A stretch of 64,000 nt of DNA, taken from the NCBI RefSeq assembly GCF_030014915.1, contig NZ_JAGIXS010000001.1, forward strand, positions 124,001-188,000, written 5' to 3'. Under the pieces are notes generated by a model. The model saw nothing but the letters and a program-made list of their open reading frames with translations, was not told the origin of the DNA and ran no database searches. This DNA comes from Pelomonas sp. V22 (GTDB lineage: Bacteria > Pseudomonadota > Gammaproteobacteria > Burkholderiales > Burkholderiaceae_C). The translations under genes and the position numbers were made by a program. Position 1 is the stretch's first letter; each line of letters opens with the position of its first letter. This document shows positions 12,481 through 23,530 of the stretch, piece after piece.

Positions 12481-13533
12481 TCAGCTGAACAGCCGGCGCG
12501 CCACCGCTGAACCGGCCGCCAGGTCGCGCGAAGCCAGCGCGCGGTACAGCGTGCCAAGCTCCTGGTCGATGGCGGCGAAGGCGTGCAGGTTGAGGATCTG
12601 GCTGCGGTCGTCGCAGATGTCGGCCTCGATGTCGCGGGCCAGGCCGCGCGCGGCTTCCTGCCAGGCGGCGAAAGGCTCCTGCGACTCGGGGGTCTGCGGC
12701 ACGTCCAGCGCCAGCGTCAGCTCGCGCAGCGAGCTGGCCTGCGGGTCTTCGGCCAGGGCGGCTTGCGATTCGAAACTCAGGGTCAGGATGGGCGGCGCGC
12801 CCTCCTCGTCGGCCGACAGCACCAGGCGGCCCGGGATGGCACCCGGCACGAAGCCATGGCGCAAGGCCAGCTGCTGCACAAAGCCGAGGGTCCAGGCGGC
12901 ATCGCGCGCGCGCAGCAGCACGGCCAGTTGGGCATCGTGCGCGCTGGCGAACTGGTCCAGCTCGCGAGCGCGGGCCACGACCTCCAGCATGTCGGGGAAG
13001 TCGACCGAGGCATTGATGCCATCGGCAAAGGCCTGCACCTTCTGCACGAACTCGCTGTACTCGATCTCGTTCAGCGCACCGCTGCGATTGGCCAGCTGCA
13101 CCCCGGCCTGGAACTCGCCGTAGCGCTGGCCGGGCAGCGGCAGTTCCCACTCGCCGCTCTCGGTGTTCAGGCCTTCGATGTGAAAGGGCTTGGTGCCGGC
13201 GCGGCGGCTGGGCGGCATCTGCGCCGCCGCCATCTCGCCGCTGACCGGCGCTTCCAGGCTCAGCGTGGCAATCACGTCGATCAGCGCATCGATGCGGGCC
13301 GAGGGTTTGCGCGGCAAGAGGCGCGCGGCGGCCGGCAGCGTGTTGTCGAGCTCCGAGGCCACGGCCTCGCGGGCGTCGCCGAGGCTGGGCTCCTGGCGGC
13401 CTTCACCCATTTGCGGCTCGATGGCCGGGTCGGCGCGGCGCGGGCCGGCCTTGCGGGCGCTCCAGGCGCCATGGGCGATGACGCCGGCCAGGACCAGGCC
13501 GCCGAGGATTGCGAGCAATGCGGTCAATGTCAT
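12481..13533 (-). CDS. zipA: Cell division protein ZipA-like (FtsZ-binding domain)
   Basis: Membrane-anchored division protein that tethers FtsZ to the inner membrane. The 350-residue product starts with a single membrane span (LTALLAILGGLVLAGVIAH), continues through a basic and low-complexity linker, and ends in a region with the layout of the ZipA C-terminal FtsZ-binding domain (VLSADEEGAPPILTLSFE onward). Sequence conservation is low, as is usual for betaproteobacterial ZipA; position directly behind smc, seven bases away, is the stronger evidence. Confidence 0.75.
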   Translation of the reverse strand: MTLTALLAILGGLVLAGVIAHGAWSARKAGPRRADPAIEPQMGEGRQEPSLGDAREAVASELDNTLPAAARLLPRKPSARIDALIDVIATLSLEAPVSGEMAAAQMPPSRRAGTKPFHIEGLNTESGEWELPLPGQRYGEFQAGVQLANRSGALNEIEYSEFVQKVQAFADGINASVDFPDMLEVVARARELDQFASAHDAQLAVLLRARDAAWTLGFVQQLALRHGFVPGAIPGRLVLSADEEGAPPILTLSFESQAALAEDPQASSLRELTLALDVPQTPESQEPFAAWQEAARGLARDIEADICDDRSQILNLHAFAAIDQELGTLYRALASRDLAAGSAVARRLFS

Positions 13534-13540
13534 GAGGTGC

Positions 13541-16500
13541 TCAGGCTTCGGCCATCGTCAATGCGGCTTCCATGTCGACGGCCACGATGCGGGACACGCC
13601 CTGCTCCTGCATCGTGACGCCGATCAGCTGCTTGGCCATTTCCATGGCGATCTTGTTGTGGGAGATGAAGAGGAACTGCGTGCCGGCACTCATTTCGGAG
13701 ACCAGCTTTGCATAGCGCTCGGTGTTGGCGTCGTCCAGCGGCGCATCGACTTCGTCGAGCAGGCAGAACGGCGCCGGGTTCAGCTGGAAGATCGCAAACA
13801 CCAGCGCAATCGCGGTGAGCGCCTTCTCGCCGCCCGAGAGCAAGTGGATGGTCGAGTTCTTCTTGCCGGGCGGCTGGGCCATCACCTGCACGCCAGCGTC
13901 GAGGATCTCGTCGCCGGTCATCACGAGCTTGGCCTGGCCGCCGCCGAACAGCGTCGGGAACATGCGGCCGAAATGCATGTTGACCTGCTCGAAGGTCGCG
14001 CCCAGCAGGTCGCGGGTCTCGAGGTCGATCTTGTGGATCGCGTCTTCCAGCGTCTTCATCGCGGACTGCAGGTCGGCGTTCTGCGCATCGAGGAAGGTCT
14101 TGCGCTCGCGGGCAGTGGTGAGCTCGTCCAGCGCGGCCAGATTCACGGCACCGAGGGCGGCAATCTCGCGGTTGATGCGGTCGATCTCGCCCTGCAGGCC
14201 GTAGAGCTTGACCTGGCCCTCCTCGATGGATTTGGCGAGCGCCTCCATGTCCACAGCAGCAGCGGTAAGCTGCTCCATGTACTGAGCGCCGCCGAGCTGC
14301 GCGGCCTGCTCTTCGAGCTGCAGCTTGGTGATGCGCTCGCGCAGCGGGTCCAGGCTGCGCTCGAACTCCAGGCGCTGCTCGTCGGCCCTGCGCAGGCGCA
14401 GGCTCAGGTCGTCGTAATTGCCGCGCACGGCAGCCAGGGCCTGCTCGCGCTCGGCCTTCAATGCCAGGGCGTCCTGCAGGCCGGCTTGCGCGGCGGCGTC
14501 GTTCAGCGTGGTCAGCTCGTTCTGCAGGCTCTCGCTCGAGGCCTGGTTCTGCTGGACCTGGGCCTGCGCGGTCTCGATCGAACGCTGCAGCTCACCCCGG
14601 CGCGAAGCCAGCGCGCGGGCGCTGAACTGCGCCTCTTGCGAGCGACGCTCCAGCGCACGCAGTTGCTCGCGCGCTTCCGCCAGCTTGCGCTCGGCGTTGA
14701 TCACGCCCTCTTCCAGCTCGGCGTGCTTCTCCTGCGTGTTGGCGAGCTGCAGGTCCAGTTCCTCGAAGCGGGCTTCGCCGGTCATGCGGCGCTCCTGCAG
14801 CTCTTCGGCCTGGGCGTCGATCTCGGCCAGCTCTTCCTCGAGCTGGCTGCGGCGGGTGCTGGCAGCCTCGGCTTGTTGCGACAGGCGCAGCAGTTCGACA
14901 TGAAGCTGATGCGCGCGAGTCTGGGTTTCGCTCGCCTCGCGACGCACGCCGGCCAGGCGCTGGGCGGCCTCGGTGTAGGCCGCTTCGGCCCGCACCACGC
15001 GGGTCTTGGCGTCTTCGGTGATCAGGCCCTGGGCGCGCAGCTCGCGCTCCAGGTTCTCGATTTCCTGGGCGCGGGCCAGCAGGCCGGCCTGCTCGGAATC
15101 AGGCGCATAGAAGGCCACGGCGAACTGGCTGACCGCGTGGCCCTCGCGGGTCATGATGACCTCGCCGTGGGTGAGCTTGGACCGGCCGGCCAGGGCCTCG
15201 TCGATGGAACCAGCGGTGTAGACGCCTTCCAGCCAGTCGTTCAGCAGGGCCTTGAGCCCCGCGTCGTTCAAGCGCAGCAGCTCCGACAAGCGCGGCAGCG
15301 TTTCGTGCGTGTTGGCGATGCCGGCCGGTGGCGGCGAATAGAAGGCCATGCGAGCCGGCGGCGCATCGGCGGCGAAGGCGCGCACGGTGTCGAGGCGGCC
15401 GACTTCCAGCGCGCCCATGCGCTCGCGCAGTGCGGCTTCGAGTGCGTTTTCCCAGCCGGATTCGATGTGCAGCTTGGTCCACAGGCCGGCCAGGCCATCG
15501 AGCCCATGCTTGGCCAGCCAGGGCTTCAGCTTGCCCTCGGTCTGCACCTTCTCCTGCAGCGCACGCAGCGCTTCCAGGCGGGCCGAGAGGTCGGCCTGCT
15601 TGGCCAACTGGGCGTTGCCATCAGCCTGGGCAGCAGCACGGGCCTCGTCGAGCGCCGGCACCTGCTCGGAGAGTTCGTGCAGGCGGGCGTCGGCCAATTC
15701 GCGCTGCTCATCGGCGGCGGCGCTTTGCGTCTTCAGTTCAGCGAGCTTTTCGGTGTCCGGTGCGGCGAGGCCGGCACGCTCGGTGGCGAGTCGCTCGCGG
15801 CGTGTGCGCAGCGTGCGCGACTGTTCCTCGATGTTGCGGCTGTCGGCGGCCAACACCTGGATCTGCTGCTGGACCTGAGTCACGTGGACGCGCTGCTCGT
15901 TGGCTTTGCCCTGCGCGGCGCGCACCGCGTCTTCAATGGTCGGCAGGTTGAGCGACTGCTCCTCGGCCTGGGCAGCGAGGATCTCGCTCTGCTCCTCGGC
16001 CATGGCGATCTGGGTCGCGATGTTCTCGAGCTCTTCGGTGGCTGAAGCAGAACGCTCCTGCCATTGCTGGTCCTGCGCCTTCAACTCGGCGATGCGCTGC
16101 TCGACGCGGTTGCGGCCTTCGACCACATAGCGGATGCGCTCTTCCAGCCGGCTCACTTCCAGCTGGGCCTCGGCCATGCGGCCTTGGGATGCATGCAGCT
16201 CATCGCCCGCGGCGTAATGGGCCTGACGCACTGTCTCAAGTTCGGCCTCGACATGGCGCAGCTCAGCCATGCGGGCTTCGAGCGCATTCACCGCTTCCGA
16301 CTGCGCGGCCTTGACCCGTGCTTCCTCACCCGCCGCATCGCGGTGCTTCAGGAACCACAGCTGGTGCAATTTGAGCGTGCCCTGCTCCTGCAGGCTGCGG
16401 TAGCTCGCGGCGACCTCGGCCTGACGCTCCAGCTTCTCGAGGTTGTTGTTCAGCTCGCGCAGGATGTCTTCGACGCGGGTCAGGTTCTCGCGCGTGTCCT

Positions 16501-17053
16501 TGAGCCGGTTCTCGGTCTCGCGACGGCGTTCCTTGTACTTGGAGACGCCGGCCGCCTCCTCGAGGAACATGCGCATCTCTTCCGGCTTGCTCTCGATGAT
16601 TCGAGAGATCGTGCCCTGGCCGATGATGGCGTAGGCGCGGGGGCCAAGGCCGGTGCCGAGGAACACGTCCTGCACGTCGCGGCGGCGCACCGGCTGGTTG
16701 TTGATGAAGTAGCTGCTGGTGCCGTCGCGGGTCAGCACGCGCTTGACCGCGATCTCGGTGAACTGGTTCCACTGGCCGCCGGCCCGCGCGTCTTCATTGC
16801 TGAACACCAGCTCCACGCTGGCACGACTGGCCGGCTTGCGGTTGCCCGAGCCATTGAAGATCACGTCCTGCATGGACTCGCCGCGCAGCTCCGAGGCCTT
16901 GCTTTCGCCCAGCACCCAGCGCACCGCATCCATGATGTTGGACTTGCCGCAGCCGTTGGGTCCGACCACGCCGACCAGTTGCCCGGGCAGCTGGAAGTTG
17001 GTCGGGTCGGCAAAGGACTTGAAGCCCGAGAGCTTGATCGAGTTCAGGCGCAT
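13541..17053 (-). CDS. smc: Chromosome partition protein SMC
   Basis: Chromosome-organising ATPase of 1170 residues. Walker A is GPNGCGKS (residues 31-38) in the N-terminal head. Two long glutamate/alanine-rich coiled coils flank a hinge around residues 510-650. The C-terminal head has the ABC signature LLSGGEKALTAIAL and Walker B PFCLLDEVDAPLDDAN. Length and architecture match full bacterial SMC rather than MukB. The gene is divergent from queF, and zipA follows seven bases downstream. Confidence 0.97.
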   Translation of the reverse strand: MRLNSIKLSGFKSFADPTNFQLPGQLVGVVGPNGCGKSNIMDAVRWVLGESKASELRGESMQDVIFNGSGNRKPASRASVELVFSNEDARAGGQWNQFTEIAVKRVLTRDGTSSYFINNQPVRRRDVQDVFLGTGLGPRAYAIIGQGTISRIIESKPEEMRMFLEEAAGVSKYKERRRETENRLKDTRENLTRVEDILRELNNNLEKLERQAEVAASYRSLQEQGTLKLHQLWFLKHRDAAGEEARVKAAQSEAVNALEARMAELRHVEAELETVRQAHYAAGDELHASQGRMAEAQLEVSRLEERIRYVVEGRNRVEQRIAELKAQDQQWQERSASATEELENIATQIAMAEEQSEILAAQAEEQSLNLPTIEDAVRAAQGKANEQRVHVTQVQQQIQVLAADSRNIEEQSRTLRTRRERLATERAGLAAPDTEKLAELKTQSAAADEQRELADARLHELSEQVPALDEARAAAQADGNAQLAKQADLSARLEALRALQEKVQTEGKLKPWLAKHGLDGLAGLWTKLHIESGWENALEAALRERMGALEVGRLDTVRAFAADAPPARMAFYSPPPAGIANTHETLPRLSELLRLNDAGLKALLNDWLEGVYTAGSIDEALAGRSKLTHGEVIMTREGHAVSQFAVAFYAPDSEQAGLLARAQEIENLERELRAQGLITEDAKTRVVRAEAAYTEAAQRLAGVRREASETQTRAHQLHVELLRLSQQAEAASTRRSQLEEELAEIDAQAEELQERRMTGEARFEELDLQLANTQEKHAELEEGVINAERKLAEAREQLRALERRSQEAQFSARALASRRGELQRSIETAQAQVQQNQASSESLQNELTTLNDAAAQAGLQDALALKAEREQALAAVRGNYDDLSLRLRRADEQRLEFERSLDPLRERITKLQLEEQAAQLGGAQYMEQLTAAAVDMEALAKSIEEGQVKLYGLQGEIDRINREIAALGAVNLAALDELTTARERKTFLDAQNADLQSAMKTLEDAIHKIDLETRDLLGATFEQVNMHFGRMFPTLFGGGQAKLVMTGDEILDAGVQVMAQPPGKKNSTIHLLSGGEKALTAIALVFAIFQLNPAPFCLLDEVDAPLDDANTERYAKLVSEMSAGTQFLFISHNKIAMEMAKQLIGVTMQEQGVSRIVAVDMEAALTMAEA

Positions 17054-17094
17054 CGGTGGTGATCGAACTGCTAAGCCGTTGATTTATCGAAAGA

Positions 17095-17115
17095 AAAGCC
17101 CCTTCGCGGGGCTTT
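17095..17115 (-). terminator. Terminator-like hairpin in the smc/queF divergent region
   Basis: AAAGCCCC and GGGGCTTT form a perfect 8-bp stem around a five-base loop. On the minus strand the stem runs into TTTTCTTT, an intrinsic-terminator pattern, placed 42 bases before the smc start codon. No minus-strand gene lies directly upstream, so it may be an attenuator-like element in the smc leader, a stop for antisense transcription, or chance. Confidence 0.5.
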
Positions 17116-17201
17116 GTCTCGGGTCGGGATGATACCATCGGGCCCTCCCCAAAAATGCCTTGGCGTCTGCGTGCAGACCCGGGCGCAAGCATTGACCCCA
17201 C

Positions 17202-17774
17202 ATGGCCAAGAACACCTCTGCCGCATCGACCAAACCTGCGGCAAAAGCCGCCCCCAAGACCAGCGCAAAGCCTGCAGCGACGACTGGTACCAAGGCCGCC
17301 GCAAAGAAGCCCGGCAGCAGCCTGGCGCCCAAGCAGCGCGAGATGCCGCCCAACCCGCCCTCGCGCCCCAGCAAGGAGCTGCACGCCTTCCCGAACCCGG
17401 CGCCCGAGCGCGACTACGTGATCCAGTTCCAGGTGCCCGAGTTCACCTGCCACTGCCCGCTGACCGGCCAGCCCGACTTCGCCCACTTCACGATTGACAT
17501 GATCGCGGACCAGTACTGCGTGGAGCTGAAGAGCCTGAAGATGTACTTCTGGAGCTACCGCGACGAAGGTGCCTTCCACGAGAAGGTGACCAACACCATC
17601 CTCGAAGACATCGTCAAGGTCACCAAGCCGCGCTTCATCCGCATCACGGCCAAGTGGTATGTGCGCGGTGGCATCTACACCAATGTGGTGGTCGAGCACC
17701 GCAAGAAGGGCTGGAAGCCCGAGCCGCGCGTCGACCTGCCGACGCATGGCTTTGAGTCCGGCCTGCTTCGCTGA
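17202..17774 (+). CDS. queF: NADPH-dependent 7-cyano-7-deazaguanine (preQ0) reductase with Lys/Ala-rich N-terminal tail
   Basis: Reduces preQ0 to preQ1 in queuosine tRNA modification. The QueF signature [16 protein letters not shown] is present, and the catalytic cysteine lies in [12 protein letters not shown], as in the short unimodular (YkvM-like) class. The protein is 190 residues, longer than the usual 120-165, because the first 45 residues are a Lys/Ala/Pro-rich tail (for example [17 protein letters not shown]) of histone H1-like composition. Neither the ATG at 17202 nor the in-frame ATG at 17343 has a strong ribosome site, so the shorter start remains possible. Confidence 0.93.
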   Translation: MAKNTSAASTKPAAKAAPKTSAKPAATTGTKAAAKKPGSSLAPKQREMPPNPPSRPSKELHAFPNPAPERDYVIQFQVPEFTCHCPLTGQPDFAHFTIDMIADQYCVELKSLKMYFWSYRDEGAFHEKVTNTILEDIVKVTKPRFIRITAKWYVRGGIYTNVVVEHRKKGWKPEPRVDLPTHGFESGLLR

Positions 17775-17812
17775 GACGCACCAAGACTTGCCGAGCCTGC
17801 ACTGAGCCGCAT

Positions 17813-18238
17813 TTGGCCTTCGCCTCGAACTCCGCCCACCAGCACTACGCCGTCGCCGTGCGGCGCAGCCGCATCGATGGCTATGGCGTATTCGCGGCCG
17901 AGGCCATCCCGGCGGCAGCCAAGATTGGCGCGCTGACCGGCGAGGCCATCACCGTGGCCGAGGCGCGCCGCCGAGCGGAAGGTCGGCAGCGCCTGATGCT
18001 GGTCGAGATCTCGGCCAGCCGGGCGATCGACGCCACCCGCTCCGACGATCCGATGCGCTTCACCAACCACGGCTGCAGCCCCAATGCGCGCCTGCAGGTC
18101 GAGGGCGGCGAGATCGAATTCTTCGCATTGCGCGAAATCGCCCTTGGCGAAGAACTGACGGTCGACTACGGCAGCAGCCACCACGCAGGAAGACTGGCCT
18201 GCCGCTGTGGCGCGCCGGGCTGCGCGGGCTGGCTTTGA
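17813..18238 (+). CDS. SET-domain protein (putative protein-lysine methyltransferase)
   Basis: A 141-residue protein that is almost entirely a SET domain: IDGYGVFAAEAI at the start, the SAM-binding FTNHGCSPNA, GEELTVDYG near the end, and a cysteine-rich post-SET tail CRCGAPGC. The family methylates lysines using S-adenosylmethionine; bacterial substrates are mostly unknown. The start is uncertain: TTG at 17813 gives the full domain but has no clear ribosome site, and GTG at 17858 is the next option. It lies between queF and the dap cluster on the same strand. Confidence 0.8.
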   Translation: MAFASNSAHQHYAVAVRRSRIDGYGVFAAEAIPAAAKIGALTGEAITVAEARRRAEGRQRLMLVEISASRAIDATRSDDPMRFTNHGCSPNARLQVEGGEIEFFALREIALGEELTVDYGSSHHAGRLACRCGAPGCAGWL

Positions 18239-18288
18239 GGCCTGCGCAGCAGGCTGCCGAGCGCCCTCGCTCCCCTATCATCCGGGCC

Positions 18289-19505
18289 ATGAGTTTTCCT
18301 GTGAATCCGCTGCTCGAGCGGCTGCATCCTTACCCGTTCGAGCGCCTGCGCGCGCTCACCCAGGGCATCACGCCCAACCCGGCCCTGCGGCCCATCTCGC
18401 TGGGCATGGGCGAGCCCAAGCATCCGGCCCCCGGCGTGGTCGAAGAGGCCTTGATGGCCAACCTGAAGGGCCTGTCTAGCTACCCGCTGACGGCCGGCGA
18501 TCCGGCGCTGCGAGCCGCCATCGCCGCCTGGATTGATCGGCGCTATGGCGTGAAGCTGGACGCCGCCACACAGGTTCTGCCGGTCAATGGCTCGCGCGAG
18601 GCCTTGTTCGCCTTCGCGCAGACGGTGATCGACCCGACGCGGCCCGGCGCTACCGTCGTCTGCCCCAACCCCTTCTATCAAATCTACGAAGGCGCAGCCC
18701 TGCTGGCCGGTGCGCAGACCGCGTTTGCCAACAGCGACCCCGCCCGCAACTTCGCAGCCAACTGGAGCCAGATCGACGAGGCCACCTGGACCCGCACCCA
18801 GCTTCTGTATGTCTGCTCCCCAGGCAACCCGACGGGTGCCGTGATGCCGCTCGCTGAATGGCGCGAGCTGTTCGCGCTGAGCGACCGCCACGGCTTCGTG
18901 ATCGCCTCGGACGAGTGCTATTCGGAGATCTATTTCCGCGAGGAGGCGCCCCTCGGCGCGCTGGAAGCGGCCCAGCAACTGGGCCGCACGGACTTGCGCA
19001 ATCTCGTCGTGTTCAGCAGCCTCTCCAAGCGCAGCAATGTGCCGGGCATGCGCTCGGGCTTTGTGGCGGGCGACGCTGCGATCCTGAAGAAATTCCTGCT
19101 CTACCGCACCTACCACGGCAGCGCCATGAGCCCCATGGTGCAGGCCGCCAGCGTCGCCGCCTGGAACGACGAAGCCCATGTGCAGGCCAACCGCGAGCAG
19201 TACCGTGCCAAGTTCGCGGCGGTAACGCCGCTGCTCGCCGAAGTGCTGGACGTGGCCCTGCCTGACGCCGGCTTCTACCTCTGGGTGGGAGTCCCTGGCG
19301 GAGACGATGTCGCCTTCGCCCAGGGCCTGCTGGCTCAATACAATGTCGCGGTCCTGCCGGGCAGTCTCCTGGCCCGGGAGGCGCATGGGCACAACCCGGG
19401 CGCCGGACGAGTCCGCCTGGCCCTGGTGGCCGATCAAGCCGAATGCCTGGAAGCGGCCGAACGCATCGTCCGCTTCACGAAAACCTACCTAGCCTCCCCC
19501 TCCAA

Positions 19506-19509
<4 letters not shown>
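18289..19509 (+). CDS. dapC: Succinyldiaminopimelate transaminase
   Basis: PLP-dependent class I/II aminotransferase that converts N-succinyl-2-amino-6-ketopimelate to N-succinyl-LL-diaminopimelate in lysine and peptidoglycan precursor synthesis. Features seen: [12 protein letters not shown], the [10 protein letters not shown] segment, and the Schiff-base lysine in [13 protein letters not shown]. The 406-residue length is normal. I chose the ATG at 18289 ([12 protein letters not shown]) over a longer frame with an unconserved N-terminus. Its stop overlaps the dapD start (ATGA), and dapE follows nearby, which fixes the function as DapC rather than a generic aminotransferase. Confidence 0.92.
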
Positions 19510-20327
<818 letters not shown>

Positions 20328-20353
20328 ATTTCTTCCAGCAACAGGGAGTCCGC

Positions 20354-21511
20354 ATGAGTGGTGGGAACATGGAGCGCATCCTGCGCCTGATGGCCGAGAA
20401 GGGGGCGTCGGACGCCTATCTGTCGGCGGCCATGCCGGTGCTGATACGCATCAACGGCCAGATGCTCCAGCTCTCCGATCAGCAGCTGACGCCCTCGCAA
20501 CCTCGGCAGCTGATTGCCGAGGTGGTGGGCGAAGACGCACTGGAAGAACTGGACAAGACCGGCGAGCTGAACATGGCCGTGTCTGTGCCCAAGGTGGGCA
20601 GCTTCCGGCTGTCGGGCTTCCGCCAGCGCGGCTCCATCGCGGCTGTGTTCCGTCACATCCCGCACATGATCCCGTCGCTGGACAGCCTCAACCTGCCGCC
20701 CATCCTCGGCAAGCTGGTGCAGGAAAAGCGCGGCCTGATCCTGATGGTGGGCGCCACCGGCACCGGCAAGAGCACCACGCTCGCGGCCATGCTGGAGCAG
20801 CGCAACCAGAACATGGCGGGCCACATCCTCACCATCGAGGACCCGGTCGAGTTCCTGTTCAGCAACAAGCGCTCGGTGGTCAACCAGCGCGAAGTGGGCC
20901 GCGACACGGCCTCGCTGCAGGTGGCGCTGAAGAACGCGCTGCGCCAGTCGCCGGACTGCATCCTGATCGGCGAGATCCGCGACCGCGAGACGATGACGGC
21001 AGCGATCTCGTACGCGCTGTCGGGCCACCTGGTGTTGGCCACCCTGCACGGCAACAACAGCTATCACGCACTGAACCGGATTCTTTCGTTCTACACGCCG
21101 GAATCGCGTCCCGCCCTCTTGAACGACCTCTCTGCCGGCCTGAAGGCCATCGTCTCGCAGCGCCTGGTGCGTGCGACGGCGGGCGGCCGCGTGCCGGTGG
21201 TCGAGATCTTGCTCAACACCAAGCTGGTGTCCGAGCTGATCGAGAAGTCCGACTTCAACGGCGTCAAGGAAGCGATGGAGAAGTCCATTGCCGAAGGCTC
21301 GCAGGCCTTCGAGGAACATTTCGCCAAGCTGATACGCGACGGCGTGATCACCCGTGAGGAAGGCCTGCTCTACGCCGACTCGCCGACCAACCTGATCTGG
21401 CGTCTGCAAAACGAAGGCCCCGCCACCGGCAAGCAAGCGCCCAAGAAGGAAGAGCCGGCCAGCGACCAGGCCAGCTTCACCGAAATCCAGCTGGACGTGA
21501 AGGGCGAATGA
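20354..21511 (+). CDS. pilU: PilT/PilU-family type IV pilus retraction ATPase
   Basis: Secretion-type hexameric ATPase of 385 residues. It has a PAS-like N-terminal domain ([19 protein letters not shown]), Walker [10 protein letters not shown], Asp box [10 protein letters not shown], Walker [10 protein letters not shown] and His box LATLHGNN. Length and the extended charged C-terminus fit PilU better than PilT. It lies inside the dapC-dapD-dapE lysine cluster, 26 bases after dapD and four bases before dapE, away from any other pilus gene in the window. It may be a second, unlinked pilU-like copy. Confidence 0.88.
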   Translation: MSGGNMERILRLMAEKGASDAYLSAAMPVLIRINGQMLQLSDQQLTPSQPRQLIAEVVGEDALEELDKTGELNMAVSVPKVGSFRLSGFRQRGSIAAVFRHIPHMIPSLDSLNLPPILGKLVQEKRGLILMVGATGTGKSTTLAAMLEQRNQNMAGHILTIEDPVEFLFSNKRSVVNQREVGRDTASLQVALKNALRQSPDCILIGEIRDRETMTAAISYALSGHLVLATLHGNNSYHALNRILSFYTPESRPALLNDLSAGLKAIVSQRLVRATAGGRVPVVEILLNTKLVSELIEKSDFNGVKEAMEKSIAEGSQAFEEHFAKLIRDGVITREEGLLYADSPTNLIWRLQNEGPATGKQAPKKEEPASDQASFTEIQLDVKGE

Positions 21512-21515
21512 ACAC

Positions 21516-22664
21516 ATGAGCTCTACCCAGGCCCTCGTCGAAGCGCTGATTGCGCGCCCCTCGGTGACACCCGAGGATGGCGGCTGCCAGACGCTGATCG
21601 CCGAGCGCCTGGAGGCTGCGGGCTTTGTGTGCGAGCGCATGGACAGTGGGCCGGCCGATTTCCGCGTCAGCAATCTCTGGGCGATCCGCCGCGGCAGTGC
21701 GGCCGACGGCCCGGTGCTCGTGTTCGCAGGCCACACCGATGTGGTGCCGCCGGGCCTGCTGAGCGACTGGAAGTCGGCGCCCTTCGTGCCGAGCTTCCGC
21801 GACGGCAAGCTGTTCGGGCGCGGCGCGGCCGACATGAAGACCTCGGTCGCCGCCATGGTGGTGGCAGCCGAGCAGTTCACGGCTCAGCATCCGCAGCACC
21901 GTGGCAGCGTCGCGCTCTTGCTGACCAGTGACGAGGAAGGCCCGGCGCGCGATGGCACCGTGGTCTGTTGCGCCAAGCTGCGCGAGCGCGGCCAGCGGCT
22001 GGATTTCTGCGTCGTCGGCGAGCCCACCTCCGTGAAGCAACTCGGTGACATGGCCAAGAATGGCCGGCGTGGCTCGCTGAGCGGCAAGCTGCGCGTGCTC
22101 GGTGTGCAAGGCCATGTGGCCTATCCGCAGTTGGCCCGCAACCCCATCCACCAGGCCGCACCGGCGCTGGCCGAACTGGTGAGCATCGAGTGGGACCGCG
22201 GCAACGAGTACTTCCCGGCCACGACCTTCCAGATCTCCAACATCGCAGCCGGCACGGGCGCTGGCAATGTGATCCCGGGCGACTGCGTGCTGGACTTCAA
22301 TTTCCGCTTCTCGACCGAGTCCTCGCCCGAGAGTCTCAAGCAGCGCGTGCATGCGCTGCTGGACCGGCATCAGTTGGACTACCGGCTCGAGTGGACGCTG
22401 GGCGGCGAACCCTTCCTGACGCCGGCGGGCAGCCTTTCGGAAGCGCTGGCCGCTGCGGTCGAGGCCGTGACCGGCCGGCGGCCCGAGCTCTCGACAACCG
22501 GCGGCACCTCGGATGGCCGCTTCATCGCCAAGATCTGCCCCCAGGTGATCGAGTTCGGCCCCATCAACGCCAGCATCCACAAGATCGACGAATACGTGCC
22601 CGTGGCCGACATCGAGCCTTTGACCGCCATCTACCGGCGCACCCTGGAGAATTTGCTGCTGTGA
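21516..22664 (+). CDS. dapE: Succinyl-diaminopimelate desuccinylase
   Basis: Zinc metallopeptidase (M20 family) that hydrolyses N-succinyl-LL-diaminopimelate to LL-diaminopimelate and succinate. Metal and catalytic residues are visible in [11 protein letters not shown], the GRGAADMKT segment and [12 protein letters not shown]; the C-terminal metal ligand is in the HKIDEYVPV region. The 382-residue length is typical. It completes the succinylase branch with dapC and dapD upstream. Its stop overlaps the GTG start of prmB. Confidence 0.97.
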   Translation: MSSTQALVEALIARPSVTPEDGGCQTLIAERLEAAGFVCERMDSGPADFRVSNLWAIRRGSAADGPVLVFAGHTDVVPPGLLSDWKSAPFVPSFRDGKLFGRGAADMKTSVAAMVVAAEQFTAQHPQHRGSVALLLTSDEEGPARDGTVVCCAKLRERGQRLDFCVVGEPTSVKQLGDMAKNGRRGSLSGKLRVLGVQGHVAYPQLARNPIHQAAPALAELVSIEWDRGNEYFPATTFQISNIAAGTGAGNVIPGDCVLDFNFRFSTESSPESLKQRVHALLDRHQLDYRLEWTLGGEPFLTPAGSLSEALAAAVEAVTGRRPELSTTGGTSDGRFIAKICPQVIEFGPINASIHKIDEYVPVADIEPLTAIYRRTLENLLL

Positions 22665-23530
22665 CAAGCACCCTGATCGCCTGCATCGAGGCACAAGCCG
22701 CCCGCCTGACCGAGGCGGGCGTTTCATTTGGGCATGGCACGAGCAATGCCTTCGATGAAGCCGCCTGGCTCGCTCTGTGGCGACTCTCGCTGCCGCTGAA
22801 TTCGCTGGACGAGCACGCCGAGCAAGACCTGACCCCAACGCAGCTGGCCGAGATCGAAACCCTGGTGGGCGAGCGCATCGCCACCCGAAAACCGGCGGCC
22901 TACCTGACCCGTGAGGCCTGGCTGCAGGGCGTGCCCTTCTATGTGGACGAGCGCGCCATCGTGCCGCGCAGCTTCATCGCCGAGCTGATTGCCGACGCAA
23001 GCATCGACCCCTGGCTCTCGGATCAGACGAAGCGCGTGCTGGACCTGTGCACCGGCAACGGCAGCCTGGCCGTGCTGGCGGCGATGGCTTGGCCCGAGGT
23101 CGAAGTCGATGCCATCGACCTCAGCCCGGATGCGCTGGCCGTTGCCCGCATCAATGTCGACAAGCACGGCCTGCAGGATCGCATCCGCCTCCTGCAAGGC
23201 GACGGCCTGGCGCCAGCCAATGGCGAATACGACCTGATCCTGTGCAACCCACCCTACGTGAACAGCGGCTCGATGGCCAAGCTGCCGGCCGAGTATCTTG
23301 CCGAGCCCGAGCTTGCCCTGGCCGGCGGCGCAGATGGCATGGACTTCGTTCGCCAGTTGCTGGCCGCCGCGCCGAAGCACTTGAGCGCGCAAGGCGTGTT
23401 GGTGCTTGAGATCGGCAATGAACGCGAATTTTTCGAGGCTGCGTTCCCGCAGCTGGAAGTGGCCTGGATGGAAGCATCGGCCGGAGATGACCAGGTATTG
23501 CTGGTGACGAAAGACAGTCTGAACACATGA
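22661..23530 (+). CDS. prmB: 50S ribosomal protein L3 glutamine N5-methyltransferase
   Basis: SAM-dependent methyltransferase that modifies a glutamine of ribosomal protein L3. Motif I is [12 protein letters not shown], and the family catalytic NPPY occurs in [10 protein letters not shown]. The N-terminal helical domain ([16 protein letters not shown]) is of the PrmB type. Length is 289 residues. Start is GTG at 22661, overlapping the dapE stop (GTGA); its own stop overlaps the start of the ABC-F gene (ATGA), so dapE, prmB and the ABC-F gene form a tightly coupled chain. Confidence 0.93.
   Translation: MTSTLIACIEAQAARLTEAGVSFGHGTSNAFDEAAWLALWRLSLPLNSLDEHAEQDLTPTQLAEIETLVGERIATRKPAAYLTREAWLQGVPFYVDERAIVPRSFIAELIADASIDPWLSDQTKRVLDLCTGNGSLAVLAAMAWPEVEVDAIDLSPDALAVARINVDKHGLQDRIRLLQGDGLAPANGEYDLILCNPPYVNSGSMAKLPAEYLAEPELALAGGADGMDFVRQLLAAAPKHLSAQGVLVLEIGNEREFFEAAFPQLEVAWMEASAGDDQVLLVTKDSLNT

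Noticed and set aside
13190-16045. Long plus-strand open frame across zipA and smc
   Set aside because: Mirror of the smc coding strand; smc motifs are complete on the other strand.
17103-17201. Possible preQ1 riboswitch before queF
   Set aside because: No preQ1 aptamer pattern (stem-loop plus A-rich tail) could be recognised; only a plain hairpin is present.
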